64,000 nucleotides of DNA from Flavobacteriales bacterium (GTDB lineage Bacteria; Bacteroidota; Bacteroidia; Flavobacteriales_F; PHOS-HE28). Each line of letters starts with the position of its first letter. Position 1 is the first letter of the stretch. The notes under the pieces were generated by a model. That model was not told the DNA's origin. It did not search any database and was given only the letters and a program-made list of their open reading frames with translations. This document shows, one piece after another, positions 8,863 to 18,091 of the stretch. The stretch lies in contig JABWBQ010000009.1 in the NCBI GenBank assembly GCA_013360395.1, positions 1 through 64,000 of the forward strand. The letters run 5' to 3'. Position numbers and translations under genes: made by a program.

Positions 8863-11355
8863 ATGCCGCACCACCTGCTCCGCGCGGTCCTGCTGTTCAT
8901 CGTCGCGGCGACCTGCACCTTGCTCCCGGCCCAGCGCCCTGGCGGTGCCGCACGCGCCATCACCGGGCGCATTTACGGCAAGGTGCTCGACGCGGTGAGC
9001 GGCAAGGGTGCCGAGTTCGCCACGGTAACGCTGCTGGCCGCAGGCCGGGACAGCGTCATCACGGGGGCCATGGTGCGCGGCAACGGCGACTTCCTGCTCG
9101 AGCCGGTGCCCGGCGGGCGCTACCGGCTGCAGGTGAGCTTCCTGGGTTACCGAAGCCTCGAACAGGCGGTGGAGGTGACGCGGGAGAAGCCTGAGGTGGA
9201 CCTGGGCGACCTGGAACTCGAACCCGATGCCGGGGTGTTGCAGGAAGCCACGGTGGTGCGCGAGAAGAGCACCATGCAGATGCTGGTGGACCGCCGGGTG
9301 TTCAATGTGGACAAGGACCTGGCGGCGCGTGGCGGCTCGGGTGTGGACGTGATGAAGAACGTGCCCGGGCTGAGCGTGGACCTGGAAGGCAACGTGGAGA
9401 TGCGCGGGGCGCGGCCCCAAGTGCTGGTGGACGGCCGCCCCTCCTCGCTCACCCTGGAGCAGATCCCCGCCGAGGAGATCGAGCGGGTGGAGGTGATCAC
9501 CAACCCCTCGGTGATCTTCGACGCCAACAGCACGGGCGGCATCATCAATGTGGTGCTCAAGAAAAGCACCAAGCCCGGCTACAGCGGCCAGCTGCAGGCC
9601 GGGGTGGGCACCAACGAACGCCGCCAGGCCGGTGGCAACGTGAACCTGCGCGAAGGGCGCTGGGGTTTCAACCTCAGCGCCAATTACAACGGCAGCGCCA
9701 ACCTCACCGACGGGCTCACCCTGCGCACCGACCTTGAACAAGGCACGCCCACCGGCACCTTCGAACAGGGCTCGGACGAACGATCCGAGCGGCGCATGTA
9801 CGGCGGGCGCTTCGGCGCGGACCTGCAGGTGAGCAACCGCAGCAACCTGTCCGTATCCCAAAGCGTGCGCTTCCACGACATGTCCGGGCGGGAGGAACAA
9901 GTGTTCGAGAGCCGTTCCGGTGCCGGTGAGCTGACCTCGTACGGCACCCAGGTGAACGGTTCGGGGAGCCTGAGCCGCAGTCTCACCTCGCAACTGGCCT
10001 TCCGGCACACGGGCCCCGAAGAGGGCAGGGAATGGTCCGCGGACCTCACGTACAACCGCTGGGACCGCGACAGCGATTCGCGCTTCGACCTGCGACGGTA
10101 CCTGCATGATGGAGCGCCGGACACCACCACGCCGCAGGTCCAGGACATCGACGGCGGTTCATACTACGACCAGTTCTCCTTCCAGTTCGACATGGCCGAT
10201 CCGCAGAGCACGCGCAGCAAGCTGGAATACGGGGTGAAGAGCAACCTGAAATGGGACCGCACCTGGCTCGATGTGCGGACGACGACGCCACAGCATCCGG
10301 AGGGCATGCTGGACAGCGCGCTCACCAACAACTACCGCATCACCGACCTGATCAACGCGGCGTACGTGAACTGGACGCGTACGCTCACCGAACGGTGGAG
10401 CCTGCAGGCGGGACTGCGCTTCGAGCAGACCTGGTTCGAGACGGAGCTCACCGGCAAGGACCAGGTGTTCAGTTACAAGTATCCCGATGGTGGCCAGGAC
10501 CTGTTGAAGGCGCTGTTCCCGGCGGTGTACCTGGTGCGGCGCTGGCCGGGCAGCATGCGGGAGGTGCAGGTGAACTTCTCGCGCAAGATCGACCGCCCGC
10601 GCTTCTGGCAGATCATGCCGTTCATCATGTTCAGCGATGCGCGCAACGTGCGGATCGGCAACCCCGGCCTGGCGCCCGAGATGAACAACCTGGCGGAGGT
10701 GAACCACCTGCTTCCCTTCTGGAAAGGCAGGGCCAGCTGGCTCACGAGCCTGTTCGGGCGCTACACCGAGGACGTGATCACCGGCTACAGCACGCCGTTG
10801 GCCACCGACAGCACCGTGCTGCTGAACACCTTCGTGAACGGGAGCCACAGCACCACCGCGGGATGGGAGAACGTCGTGAAGGTGGATCCCATCCAGGGTC
10901 TTCAGATCACGCTGAGCGGCACCCTCCAATACCTGGACCTGGCACTGGCCTCGGCGAACGGCGGCGACCGGAACCAGGGCCTGCAATGGAGCGCCAAGGT
11001 GCTGCTCAACTACCGCCTGCCCAAGGATTGGTCGGTGCAGGTGAACGGTGAGTACGAGGGCCCCCGCGTGCAGGCACAGGGTCGCACCCTGGAGCAGTAC
11101 GGGGTGGACCTGTCGGTGGGCAAGGACTTCCTGCGCAAGCTGAGCGCGGTGCTGTCGGTGAACGACGTGTTCTACACCCGGCGCCGCGGCACCCTGCTGG
11201 AGACCGAGCACTACACGCAGGAGAGCTATCGGCGGCGGGAGATGCGCTCGGTGCGTTTCACCCTCACCTGGAAGTTCGGCGAGCAGAACAACTCGCTGTT
11301 CCGCCGCCGCCAGCCGCAGCGTGAGAACAACGACGGGGGCGGCATGGAGATGTGA
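8863..11355 (+). CDS. TonB-dependent receptor-type outer-membrane barrel (CarboxypepD_reg plus OMP_b-brl_3)
   Basis: The 830-aa protein has a signal peptide ending LLPAQ, an N-terminal carboxypeptidase-regulatory-like domain (about 35-120, GRIYGKVLDAVSGKGAEFATV), a plug-like domain (about 130-240, MKNVPGLSVDLEGNVEMRG and VEVITNPSVIFDANSTGGIINVVLKK) and a long barrel. The arrangement is that of the Bacteroidota outer-membrane-beta-barrel family 3 receptors, which are TonB-linked but often have no assigned substrate. The C-terminus is polar and Gln/Asn-rich (RRRQPQRENNDGG), unlike the terminal aromatic of classical receptors. Only 11 bp separate its stop from the convergent HmuY-like gene. Confidence 0.85.
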   Translation: MPHHLLRAVLLFIVAATCTLLPAQRPGGAARAITGRIYGKVLDAVSGKGAEFATVTLLAAGRDSVITGAMVRGNGDFLLEPVPGGRYRLQVSFLGYRSLEQAVEVTREKPEVDLGDLELEPDAGVLQEATVVREKSTMQMLVDRRVFNVDKDLAARGGSGVDVMKNVPGLSVDLEGNVEMRGARPQVLVDGRPSSLTLEQIPAEEIERVEVITNPSVIFDANSTGGIINVVLKKSTKPGYSGQLQAGVGTNERRQAGGNVNLREGRWGFNLSANYNGSANLTDGLTLRTDLEQGTPTGTFEQGSDERSERRMYGGRFGADLQVSNRSNLSVSQSVRFHDMSGREEQVFESRSGAGELTSYGTQVNGSGSLSRSLTSQLAFRHTGPEEGREWSADLTYNRWDRDSDSRFDLRRYLHDGAPDTTTPQVQDIDGGSYYDQFSFQFDMADPQSTRSKLEYGVKSNLKWDRTWLDVRTTTPQHPEGMLDSALTNNYRITDLINAAYVNWTRTLTERWSLQAGLRFEQTWFETELTGKDQVFSYKYPDGGQDLLKALFPAVYLVRRWPGSMREVQVNFSRKIDRPRFWQIMPFIMFSDARNVRIGNPGLAPEMNNLAEVNHLLPFWKGRASWLTSLFGRYTEDVITGYSTPLATDSTVLLNTFVNGSHSTTAGWENVVKVDPIQGLQITLSGTLQYLDLALASANGGDRNQGLQWSAKVLLNYRLPKDWSVQVNGEYEGPRVQAQGRTLEQYGVDLSVGKDFLRKLSAVLSVNDVFYTRRRGTLLETEHYTQESYRRREMRSVRFTLTWKFGEQNNSLFRRRQPQRENNDGGGMEM

Positions 11356-11366
11356 GCCGCAGCCGG

Positions 11367-12329
11367 CTACAGCTCCTGCACCTCCCAGGTGGGGCAGCCC
11401 ACGATGCCCTGGTCGTTGTAGAAGTCCAGGAAGTGCAGCTTGTGGAACAGGCCCTGCTGGTCCTGAACGATGTACACCAGCGAGGGGTCCACGACATAGT
11501 AGCCGCCATCGAAGGAATACACCTTCCAGTCGAAGCCGATGGCATCGCGCGCGGTGCTGAACGGATGCTGCAGGGTGTCCGCCAGGGTGACCGCGTTGAG
11601 GTCGGCCCCGGCGACCCGGGCCACGCGGACGCCGGACGGGGTGAGCACGCCGGTGACGATGTACGGGATGAAGGGATCGAGGAACTGGTGGGTGTACTGG
11701 GTGAACACCATGTCCCACGTGCCGGTGGGCGGCTCCACATCGACGGGCCCGTTGGCGAAGCTGAACATGGTATGGGCGCTGCTGCCTGATTTGGCGAGCG
11801 TGTGCTCCTGCACACCGCTGCCGTCCAGTGCCGCAGTGCGGAACACGAAGGTCGTGGCGGTGACATCCAGCATGAGCAGCTTGCGCAGCCCCATGTGGGT
11901 GCCGAAGGCGTTGTACCCGAGGTCGATGATGTGAACGTGCTGGGTGCCGCGCCAGTCGCCGATGGCGGTGCTGTCCGGGTTGCCGCTCGGGGCGTCGATC
12001 CTCCGGGCCAGGGCCATGCCGGTCGTGTCGGTGGGCGTGCTCATGTCGACCACCCCGATGTCCCAGGCCGTCATCAGCCGGCTCCCGTTGAGCCACACAC
12101 GCCATCCGCCGGGTGCGCTCTCGAAGGCCAGGTCCCAGGCGGTCTTGGGGTTGCTGCGCACCACGGTGCGCGTGCCGAGGTCCACCCAGAGCTGGTCCTG
12201 GTAGCCGCTGCCCATGCACAGTTGCACCTGTTCGGCCGAGCCGCGCGGGCGTGCCTCCACCGGCAGTTCCTCCTTGAGGCATCCGGACAGGAGCAGGGCG
12301 GCGACAGGGAGCAGCAGGTGGGTACGCAT
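11367..12329 (-). CDS. HmuY-like haem-binding lipoprotein
   Basis: The 320-aa product begins with a lipoprotein signal (LLLPVAALLLSGC, Cys17). It carries two HmuY-type segments, each with the characteristic W-D-x-x-F strand (TAWDLAFES near residue 62, GTWDMVFTQY near 195), and the closing IGFDWKVYSF/YVVDPSLVYIV pattern. HmuY proteins hold haem at the cell surface and pass it to a TonB receptor. The gene begins 2 nt after the end of the TonB receptor gene in the same operon, which supports that role. No haem-ligating histidine pair can be assigned by eye. Confidence 0.75.
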   Translation of the reverse strand: MRTHLLLPVAALLLSGCLKEELPVEARPRGSAEQVQLCMGSGYQDQLWVDLGTRTVVRSNPKTAWDLAFESAPGGWRVWLNGSRLMTAWDIGVVDMSTPTDTTGMALARRIDAPSGNPDSTAIGDWRGTQHVHIIDLGYNAFGTHMGLRKLLMLDVTATTFVFRTAALDGSGVQEHTLAKSGSSAHTMFSFANGPVDVEPPTGTWDMVFTQYTHQFLDPFIPYIVTGVLTPSGVRVARVAGADLNAVTLADTLQHPFSTARDAIGFDWKVYSFDGGYYVVDPSLVYIVQDQQGLFHKLHFLDFYNDQGIVGCPTWEVQEL

Positions 12330-12331
12330 GG

Positions 12332-14572
12332 TCAGGAGCGCTTGCGCAGTTCCACCTCCAGCCGCAGGAACCAGGTGCGGCCGGTGGTCATGGGCACGCT
12401 GGTGGCGGTGGTGGCATGTGCGCCTTCGGCCATGGTGGCCGCCAGGTTCCGCACGTCGAACAGGTCCTTGCAGCCCAGGGAGATCCCCAGGCGGCGGTCG
12501 AGGAAGGTCTTGGTGAGCGTGGCGTCGGCCAGGTGGTAGGCCCCGATGGTGCCGCGGGTGACCGCACCGTCGGCATCGGCCATGTAGTTGGCCAGCTGGC
12601 CCTGGTACTTGTAGAAGACCGAGGCGGTGAGGCCCAGGCGCCGGTGGTCCCAGGTGGCCGATGCGCGGACCTCCGGGCTCCAGAGCACCGCAGGGGCCAC
12701 CGCATCGCGACGCCCCGTCGCCGACGCACCGGCGGTGAAGGCCCAGCGGCCGTCGTCCCAACCCGCACCAAGCGCGCCGCCGAAGGTGCGCAGGTCGCCG
12801 ATGTTGATGTAGGTGTAGCGCGTGGCACCGGTCTGGGCCAGACTGATGAGGTCGGAGACCTGGTTGTAGAAGGAGCTCAGTTCGGCGCTCCAAGTGCCGT
12901 GCTCACGCTGGGTACGGTAGCTGAGGCCCGCGCTGCCGTGGTGCGCGCGTTCGGGCCGCAGGTCGGGGTTGCCCACGATGTCGTGGTTCACATCCACGAA
13001 GTACAGATGCAGCTCCTTGAGCGATGGGGCGCGGAAGCCCCGGGCATAGGCGGCACGCACGGTGAGGTCCGCACCGGCCGTCCAGCGCAGGTTGAGCGAA
13101 GGGATCAGCGGCGCCTCGTAACGTGTGTTGTAGGCGTAGCGCAGACCCGGACGCACGGTGAGGCTGTTCCAGGGCCGGTACTCGGCGCTTCCGAAGGCCG
13201 CCAGGTCGGTGATGGTCTCGCCGGCGGCGGCCATGCGGTCGCCCGATCCGGTCTCGTGGTTCAGGTCAACGCCGGCCTCCCAGGCCAGGCGCGCGTCATC
13301 GGGTGCCGATGCCCAGGTGGCGCGCAGGTTGGTGAGGGTGAAGCGCGAGGTGTCCTGCGTGCCCGGGGCGGTGGCGAGCTGCTCGCTGAGGTCGGTGAGG
13401 TCGCGGTACCACGTGTTGCGGATGCGGCGGTAGCGTTGGTGGGCGAGCAGGGCATTGAGCCTGCGGCCGCGGCCCATGCGGCCCTCGATGAAGACCGCAT
13501 TATCCAGCCGGTGGGTGAGGTATTGCTCGTCGAAGGCCGACTCGTGGTAGGGGGCCCGCGGCCGTCCCCGGTCGGTGATGCGGTCCTGGAACACCTCGCC
13601 CTTGTAGCCGATGTCCCAGCGCTCGGTCCTCCAGCGGTGGTTGAGGCGGGCGAAGAGCTGCTCGCGCGGCTTCCATTGCTGGTGGCGGGTGCTGTCGGCC
13701 GCATGCGGGGCGGGGTCGAACCAGCCGCCGGTGGCGGGGTCCCAACCGGCGAAGGCGTTGCGGCCCGCGGTGAGCACCAGGTCGTGCCGGCCCGGGCGCG
13801 CGGCGACGGTGGCGTTGAGGTTGAGGCGGCCGATGTGCTCGGCGTAGGCCGAGAGCTTGGCGCTCACCGGCCCGTTGGCGCGGTTGCGGGTGATCAGGTT
13901 GATGGTCCCGGCCAGGGCGTTGGTGCCGTAGTTCACGCTCAGCGGGCCCTCCACCACTTCCACGCGCTCCACGCCGGTGAGGTCCAGTTGTGCCAGGTCC
14001 AGGTTGCCGTCCTGCCGCCCGATCACCGGCACCCCGTCCACCAGCACCTTCACGTTCTCGCCGCCGAGGCCCTGCATGCTCACGGCCGTGCCCAGGATGT
14101 TGTCCTGCCCGAGGCGCACGGTGAGCTCGTTGCGCAGGGCATCGGCCACGGTGTTGGCGGCCATGCGGTCCAGGCGGCCGCGGTCGATCACACGCACACG
14201 GTGCACGGCCTTGTCCGCGATGTTGGCGCCGTATTGGCCGGTGACCACCAGCTCGGGCATGCCGATGGTGGCCGGGGCCAGCTGGAGCGCGTGGGGCCCG
14301 GGGCCGCGCAACGTGTCGGCGAGGGCTGCGAAGCCCATCATGCGGACGCACACGGCCAGCGGTTGTGCGGGGTCCGCCGGCACGGTCAGGGCCCCGTGGT
14401 CGTCGGTGCTCTGGGTGCCGGTGCGTCCGTGCTGCCCCCAGGTGACGGTGGCGAACGGCACCGCGGTGCCGTTCAGCGCGCTGCACTGGAGCCGCACCTG
14501 GGCGGAGAGTGCCGCCGGGTGGGCGGCGGCCGTCGCCACCGCGAGCAGGACGAATGCTGACCGGGCTCCCAT
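12332..14572 (-). CDS. TonB-dependent receptor, probable haem receptor (HmuR-like position)
   Basis: This 746-aa receptor has a signal peptide (MGARSAFVLLAVATAAAH...ALSAQ), a short CarboxypepD-like domain, a plug (about 105-220, ELTVRLGQDNILGTAVSMQGL, VEVVEGPLSVNYGTNALAGTINL) and a barrel with repeated R-T-x-Y strands. It lies between two HmuY-like genes, the usual partner arrangement of HmuR-type haem receptors. An ATG at 14620 would add 16 residues ahead of the signal peptide; the ATG at 14572 is preferred because the hydrophobic core then starts at residue 5 and a CCTTTG tract lies about 14 nt upstream. Haem is the inferred substrate. Confidence 0.78.
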   Translation of the reverse strand: MGARSAFVLLAVATAAAHPAALSAQVRLQCSALNGTAVPFATVTWGQHGRTGTQSTDDHGALTVPADPAQPLAVCVRMMGFAALADTLRGPGPHALQLAPATIGMPELVVTGQYGANIADKAVHRVRVIDRGRLDRMAANTVADALRNELTVRLGQDNILGTAVSMQGLGGENVKVLVDGVPVIGRQDGNLDLAQLDLTGVERVEVVEGPLSVNYGTNALAGTINLITRNRANGPVSAKLSAYAEHIGRLNLNATVAARPGRHDLVLTAGRNAFAGWDPATGGWFDPAPHAADSTRHQQWKPREQLFARLNHRWRTERWDIGYKGEVFQDRITDRGRPRAPYHESAFDEQYLTHRLDNAVFIEGRMGRGRRLNALLAHQRYRRIRNTWYRDLTDLSEQLATAPGTQDTSRFTLTNLRATWASAPDDARLAWEAGVDLNHETGSGDRMAAAGETITDLAAFGSAEYRPWNSLTVRPGLRYAYNTRYEAPLIPSLNLRWTAGADLTVRAAYARGFRAPSLKELHLYFVDVNHDIVGNPDLRPERAHHGSAGLSYRTQREHGTWSAELSSFYNQVSDLISLAQTGATRYTYINIGDLRTFGGALGAGWDDGRWAFTAGASATGRRDAVAPAVLWSPEVRASATWDHRRLGLTASVFYKYQGQLANYMADADGAVTRGTIGAYHLADATLTKTFLDRRLGISLGCKDLFDVRNLAATMAEGAHATTATSVPMTTGRTWFLRLEVELRKRS

Positions 14573-14638
14573 CGGGATAGGCACTGCAAAGGACCGCACC
14601 CCGGTCGGGATGCGGGTCATGCGTGCGTCAGGATGCGG

Positions 14639-15856
14639 TCAGCGGCGCAGCAGCCGGGTGTGGGCGGTGCCGAGGTCGGTGCGAAGCCGTACGGTGTAGG
14701 TGCCGGGGCCGAGGTCGCCGAGGTCCAGCGTGACCAGGCCACCGCCCACCTCACCCTGCCCCAGGACCAGGCGGCCGGCGGCGTCGAGCACTTCGACCCC
14801 CAGCACACGGGCACCGGCCGCGTCGATGCTCACCCGGCCGTCCTCGGTGGGGTTGGGCCATGCGCGCAAGGTGGCCGCCAGCGGCTGTTCGGCCAGGCCG
14901 GTGGCGCTCACCAGCTCCTGTGTGAAGCTGATGTCGCCCGAGGCACTGCCGCCGAATCCGGTGAACACCAACTGCCACACATTGCCGACCAGGTCCTTCA
15001 CGAAGTAGCTCAGGGAGTCCTCGATCACCCATTGCATGTTCTGCATGTCGAAGGCCTTCCAGCCGAAGCCGATGCTGTTGATATGCGCGCTGAAGGCCGC
15101 AGTGGTCCAGTCGGCGTTGGCGGGCAGCACACCGGTCGCCGCGCTGGCCTCCACGCCTTTGTTCTGCAGTACGCCCGTGACGCCGTAGGGCTGGGGGATG
15201 AAGGCGATGTACTTCACGAAAGTGAGGTCCCAGCTGTCCTTGGCGGGCTCGCGGTCCACCAAGGTGTTGGTCCCCAGGTCCCAGTACACGAAATTCTTGG
15301 TCGCGTAGGCCGATTTGACGATCTGGCCGGTGAGCTCGTCGGAGCCGTCGAGGTTGGCGTGGGTGAAGGTGTAGGTGCCCGTGGCCAGGCCGTCGATGCG
15401 CAGCTTGCGCCACACGCCGGAGCTCAGGTGCACCAGGAAGATGGTGTCCCCGGCCACCACATGGGTGATCATGTTGTAGTTGCCCCAGCCCAGGTCGAAC
15501 TCATCGGCGAAGGGCCCCTGGTTGAGGGCACCGAAGCTCCAGCTGGTGTCGGCGTTGTGCGCGCGGGGCCAGGTGGAGAGGCCGGCGGTGTCCACGTTGT
15601 TCCAGTCGGCGATGGCGAAGGGGCTCTTGACCACCTCCACACCGGCCTTCTGGGTGTTGACCAGGACACTGGCCGTGAAGCCGTCGATCTCGAAGGCCAG
15701 GTCCCAGTTGTCCTTGGGTGCGGTGGCCACCACGCCGTTCTGCAGGCTGTACCACACCTGTTCGGCATAGCCGGGTGCGATGCTCACGGTGACGGCGGTC
15801 TGTGCGGAAGCCCGCGCCAGCAGCAGGGCGGCGGGCAGGAGGAGAAGTGCGCGCAT
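14639..15856 (-). CDS. HmuY-like protein fused to a T9SS sorting domain
   Basis: The 405-aa protein has a signal peptide (MRALLLLPAALLLARASAQ), two HmuY-type segments (DNWDLAFEI near residue 50, DSWDLTFVKY near 210; closing IGFGWKAFDM near 265) and a C-terminal T9SS type A domain (about 325-405: LRAWPNPTEDGRVSI, then GPGTYTVRL). The domain order predicts a haem-capturing protein delivered by T9SS rather than by the lipoprotein route used by its operon partner at 11367-12329. The two share the same bipartite core and are probably paralogues. It is the first gene of the operon, with a -7-like box 23 nt upstream. Confidence 0.78.
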   Translation of the reverse strand: MRALLLLPAALLLARASAQTAVTVSIAPGYAEQVWYSLQNGVVATAPKDNWDLAFEIDGFTASVLVNTQKAGVEVVKSPFAIADWNNVDTAGLSTWPRAHNADTSWSFGALNQGPFADEFDLGWGNYNMITHVVAGDTIFLVHLSSGVWRKLRIDGLATGTYTFTHANLDGSDELTGQIVKSAYATKNFVYWDLGTNTLVDREPAKDSWDLTFVKYIAFIPQPYGVTGVLQNKGVEASAATGVLPANADWTTAAFSAHINSIGFGWKAFDMQNMQWVIEDSLSYFVKDLVGNVWQLVFTGFGGSASGDISFTQELVSATGLAEQPLAATLRAWPNPTEDGRVSIDAAGARVLGVEVLDAAGRLVLGQGEVGGGLVTLDLGDLGPGTYTVRLRTDLGTAHTRLLRR

Positions 15857-15879
15857 GGAAGAGCTTGGTTTCAGGGCCG

Positions 15880-15887
15880 CAAAGCAA
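15880..15887 (-). promoter_or_regulatory. -7-like element TTGCTTTG of the haem operon
   Basis: On the minus strand this matches TAnnTTTG at 7 of 8 positions, 23 nt before the start at 15856. No iron-responsive (Fur-like) palindrome was recognised beside it. Confidence 0.4.
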
Positions 15888-16033
15888 CGGTCGCACGCGG
15901 CTTGCGAACAAGGAGATGGGACCGTGCTCGGTCACGGAACTGCAACAAGCCGCACCGGGGTCTGCGGGTGGCCGGGGTCGTCAGCGCGCATCCAAGGATC
16001 GTTAACGGAAGGCGGGGCAACTCGGTGAACGTG

Positions 16034-16041
16034 TAACATTG
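16034..16041 (+). promoter_or_regulatory. -7-like element TAACATTG
   Basis: A 7/8 match to TAnnTTTG, 8 nt before the ATG at 16050. Together with the divergent haem-operon box, the 193-nt intergenic region carries two outward promoters. Confidence 0.45.
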
Positions 16042-16049
16042 CCCGAAGC

Positions 16050-17381
16050 ATGAAGCGGCGCAGCCTCGCCATCCTGGTGACCCTGGCCACGCTGAGCGTG
16101 GTGGGCGTGGTGCTCATCCAGATCCTGTGGCTGGACCGGGCGTTCCGCATGCAGCATGAGCAGCTCGCCCTACAGCGCCAGCAGCAGGTGCAGCTGGACA
16201 AGCAGTTCAACGACCGGGTGGTGATCGCGCTCACCGATGTCACCGAGCAGATCCTGTCCATCAACAAGGACCCCTCGGACCTGTTCGATGCGGTGAAGCA
16301 GGAACGGCCCAACTACTTCGCCGTCACCATCAACGACACGCTGCATCCGTACCTTCTGGAGGCCCTGCTGCGCAAGGAGTTCCTGCGGAGGGGCATCAGC
16401 GAGGACTTCGAGTACGGCATCTACGACTGTTTCACGGACTCCATCGTGTACGGGGCCTACGTGGGGCTGGACACCGTGTCGTCGGACACCATGCACACCG
16501 GGTTGATGAAGCTGGACAAGGACGGGCACTACTTCGGGGTGTACTTCCCGCGGCGGCACAGTGCGTTGTGGAGCCCCGAGCCCGCGAGCCGCGGCACGTG
16601 GACCTATCCGGCCATCGTCACCCTCATCGTGTTCGGGTTCTTCGCCTACAGCGTGTGGCTGATCATGCGGCAGAAGCGGCTCAGCGAGATGAAGAACGAC
16701 TTCATCGGCAACATGACGCACGAGCTGAAGACGCCCATCAGCACCATCGCATTGAGCAGCGAAGTGATCGCCGATCCGGCCATCGTGCGGGAGCCCGACC
16801 GGCTGGCGGCTTATGCGCGCATCATCCGCAGCGAGACCGAGCGGCTGCGCGCGCAGGTGGACCGGGTGCTGCAGCTCACCGCGCTGGAGCGCAACGGCCC
16901 CGCCCTGCGCACGGCGGACATCGATCTGCACGGGCTCATCCGCGACATCGCCGCCTCCTTCAAGCTGGTGCTCGAGGAACGCGGCGGTGAAATGATGCTG
17001 GAGCTGAAGGCCGCGCAACCCGCGGTGCGGGGCGACCGCGCACACCTGGCCAACGCCCTTTCCAACCTGGTGGACAACGCCATCAAGTACAGCCCTGAGG
17101 CGCCGCGCATCACCGTGTCCACCCGCGATGCCGGGAGCGAGGTGGCCGTGGAGGTCGCCGATCGCGGCATCGGCATCGCACGGGAGCACCTGCGCCATGT
17201 CTTCGAGCGGTTCTACCGTGTGCCCACCGGCAACGTGCACGACGTCAAAGGCTTCGGCCTGGGGCTGCACCACGTACAGCAGGTCATCAAGGCGCACCGC
17301 GGATCGGTGCGCGTACAAAGCGAACCCGGCAGGGGCAGCCGTTTCACCGTGCTGCTCCCACGCATCCAGAACAACGCATGA
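16050..17381 (+). CDS. Membrane sensor histidine kinase (RprX-like)
   Basis: The 443-aa kinase has two membrane segments (about 7-27 and 186-206) flanking a periplasmic sensor of about 155 residues. The HisKA H-box NMTHELKTP places the phospho-acceptor at His224. The HATPase domain has an N-box (NALSNLVDNAIKYS near 335), a G1 box (DRGIGIAREH) and a G2 box (GFGLGLHHV). The adjacent regulator overlaps its stop by 4 nt, so the two form a co-translated pair. The architecture resembles the Bacteroidota RprX/RprY system; the signal is unknown. Confidence 0.9.
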   Translation: MKRRSLAILVTLATLSVVGVVLIQILWLDRAFRMQHEQLALQRQQQVQLDKQFNDRVVIALTDVTEQILSINKDPSDLFDAVKQERPNYFAVTINDTLHPYLLEALLRKEFLRRGISEDFEYGIYDCFTDSIVYGAYVGLDTVSSDTMHTGLMKLDKDGHYFGVYFPRRHSALWSPEPASRGTWTYPAIVTLIVFGFFAYSVWLIMRQKRLSEMKNDFIGNMTHELKTPISTIALSSEVIADPAIVREPDRLAAYARIIRSETERLRAQVDRVLQLTALERNGPALRTADIDLHGLIRDIAASFKLVLEERGGEMMLELKAAQPAVRGDRAHLANALSNLVDNAIKYSPEAPRITVSTRDAGSEVAVEVADRGIGIAREHLRHVFERFYRVPTGNVHDVKGFGLGLHHVQQVIKAHRGSVRVQSEPGRGSRFTVLLPRIQNNA

Positions 17382-18076
17382 GCGACAGCAAAGGCAGCAT
17401 CCTGCTCGTGGAGGACGACCCCAACCTGGGTTTCGTCATCCAGGACGCCCTGGCCCGCAAGGGGTACACCGTGCACCTGTGCCGCGACGGCAAGGAGGGG
17501 CTCCGCTATTTCAACGGCAACCGGTACGACCTCTGCGTGCTGGACGTGATGCTGCCGCAGAAGGACGGCTTCAGCCTGGCCGAGGACATCCGGGTCACCG
17601 ACGAGGAGGTGCCCATCGTGTTCCTCACGGCCAAGAGCCAGACCGAGGACCGCATCGCCGGCTTCAAGGCCGGGGGTGACGACTACCTCACCAAGCCGTT
17701 CAGCCATGAGGAACTGGTGCTGCGCATCGAGGCCATCCTGCGCCGCACGCGGGGCCGGAGCGCGGGTGCGCGACAACGCGAGCGTTTCGACCTCGGCACC
17801 TTCCATTTCGACCATCGCGACCTCACGCTCCGGCACCCGGACGGCGACCGCAAGCTCACGCGCAAGGAGGCCGAAGTGCTGCGCCTGCTGTGCCTGCACC
17901 AGGACCAGGTGCTGCCGCGCGAACTGGTGCTCAACATGGTCTGGGGCGACGACACCTACTTCCTGGGGCGCAGCCTCGACGTGTTCATCAGCCGGCTGCG
18001 CAAGTACCTCAAGGCCGACCCCACCGTGCAGATCGTGAACGTGCACGGTGTGGGGTTCAAGTTGCAGGTGGGCTGA
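17378..18076 (+). CDS. OmpR-family response regulator (RprY-like)
   Basis: The 232-aa protein has a receiver domain (1-120) with the acidic pair at 13-14, phospho-acceptor Asp56 in CVLDVMLP, Thr in VFLTAKS and the conserved Lys in DDYLTKPF. A winged-helix DNA-binding domain follows (about 135-230, ending NVHGVGFKLQV). It overlaps the kinase gene by ATGA and is its cognate regulator. Targets are unknown; the haem operon transcribed away from the pair is a candidate by position only. Confidence 0.92.
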   Translation: MSDSKGSILLVEDDPNLGFVIQDALARKGYTVHLCRDGKEGLRYFNGNRYDLCVLDVMLPQKDGFSLAEDIRVTDEEVPIVFLTAKSQTEDRIAGFKAGGDDYLTKPFSHEELVLRIEAILRRTRGRSAGARQRERFDLGTFHFDHRDLTLRHPDGDRKLTRKEAEVLRLLCLHQDQVLPRELVLNMVWGDDTYFLGRSLDVFISRLRKYLKADPTVQIVNVHGVGFKLQVG

Positions 18077-18091
18077 AGGTCCGGCTACCTT

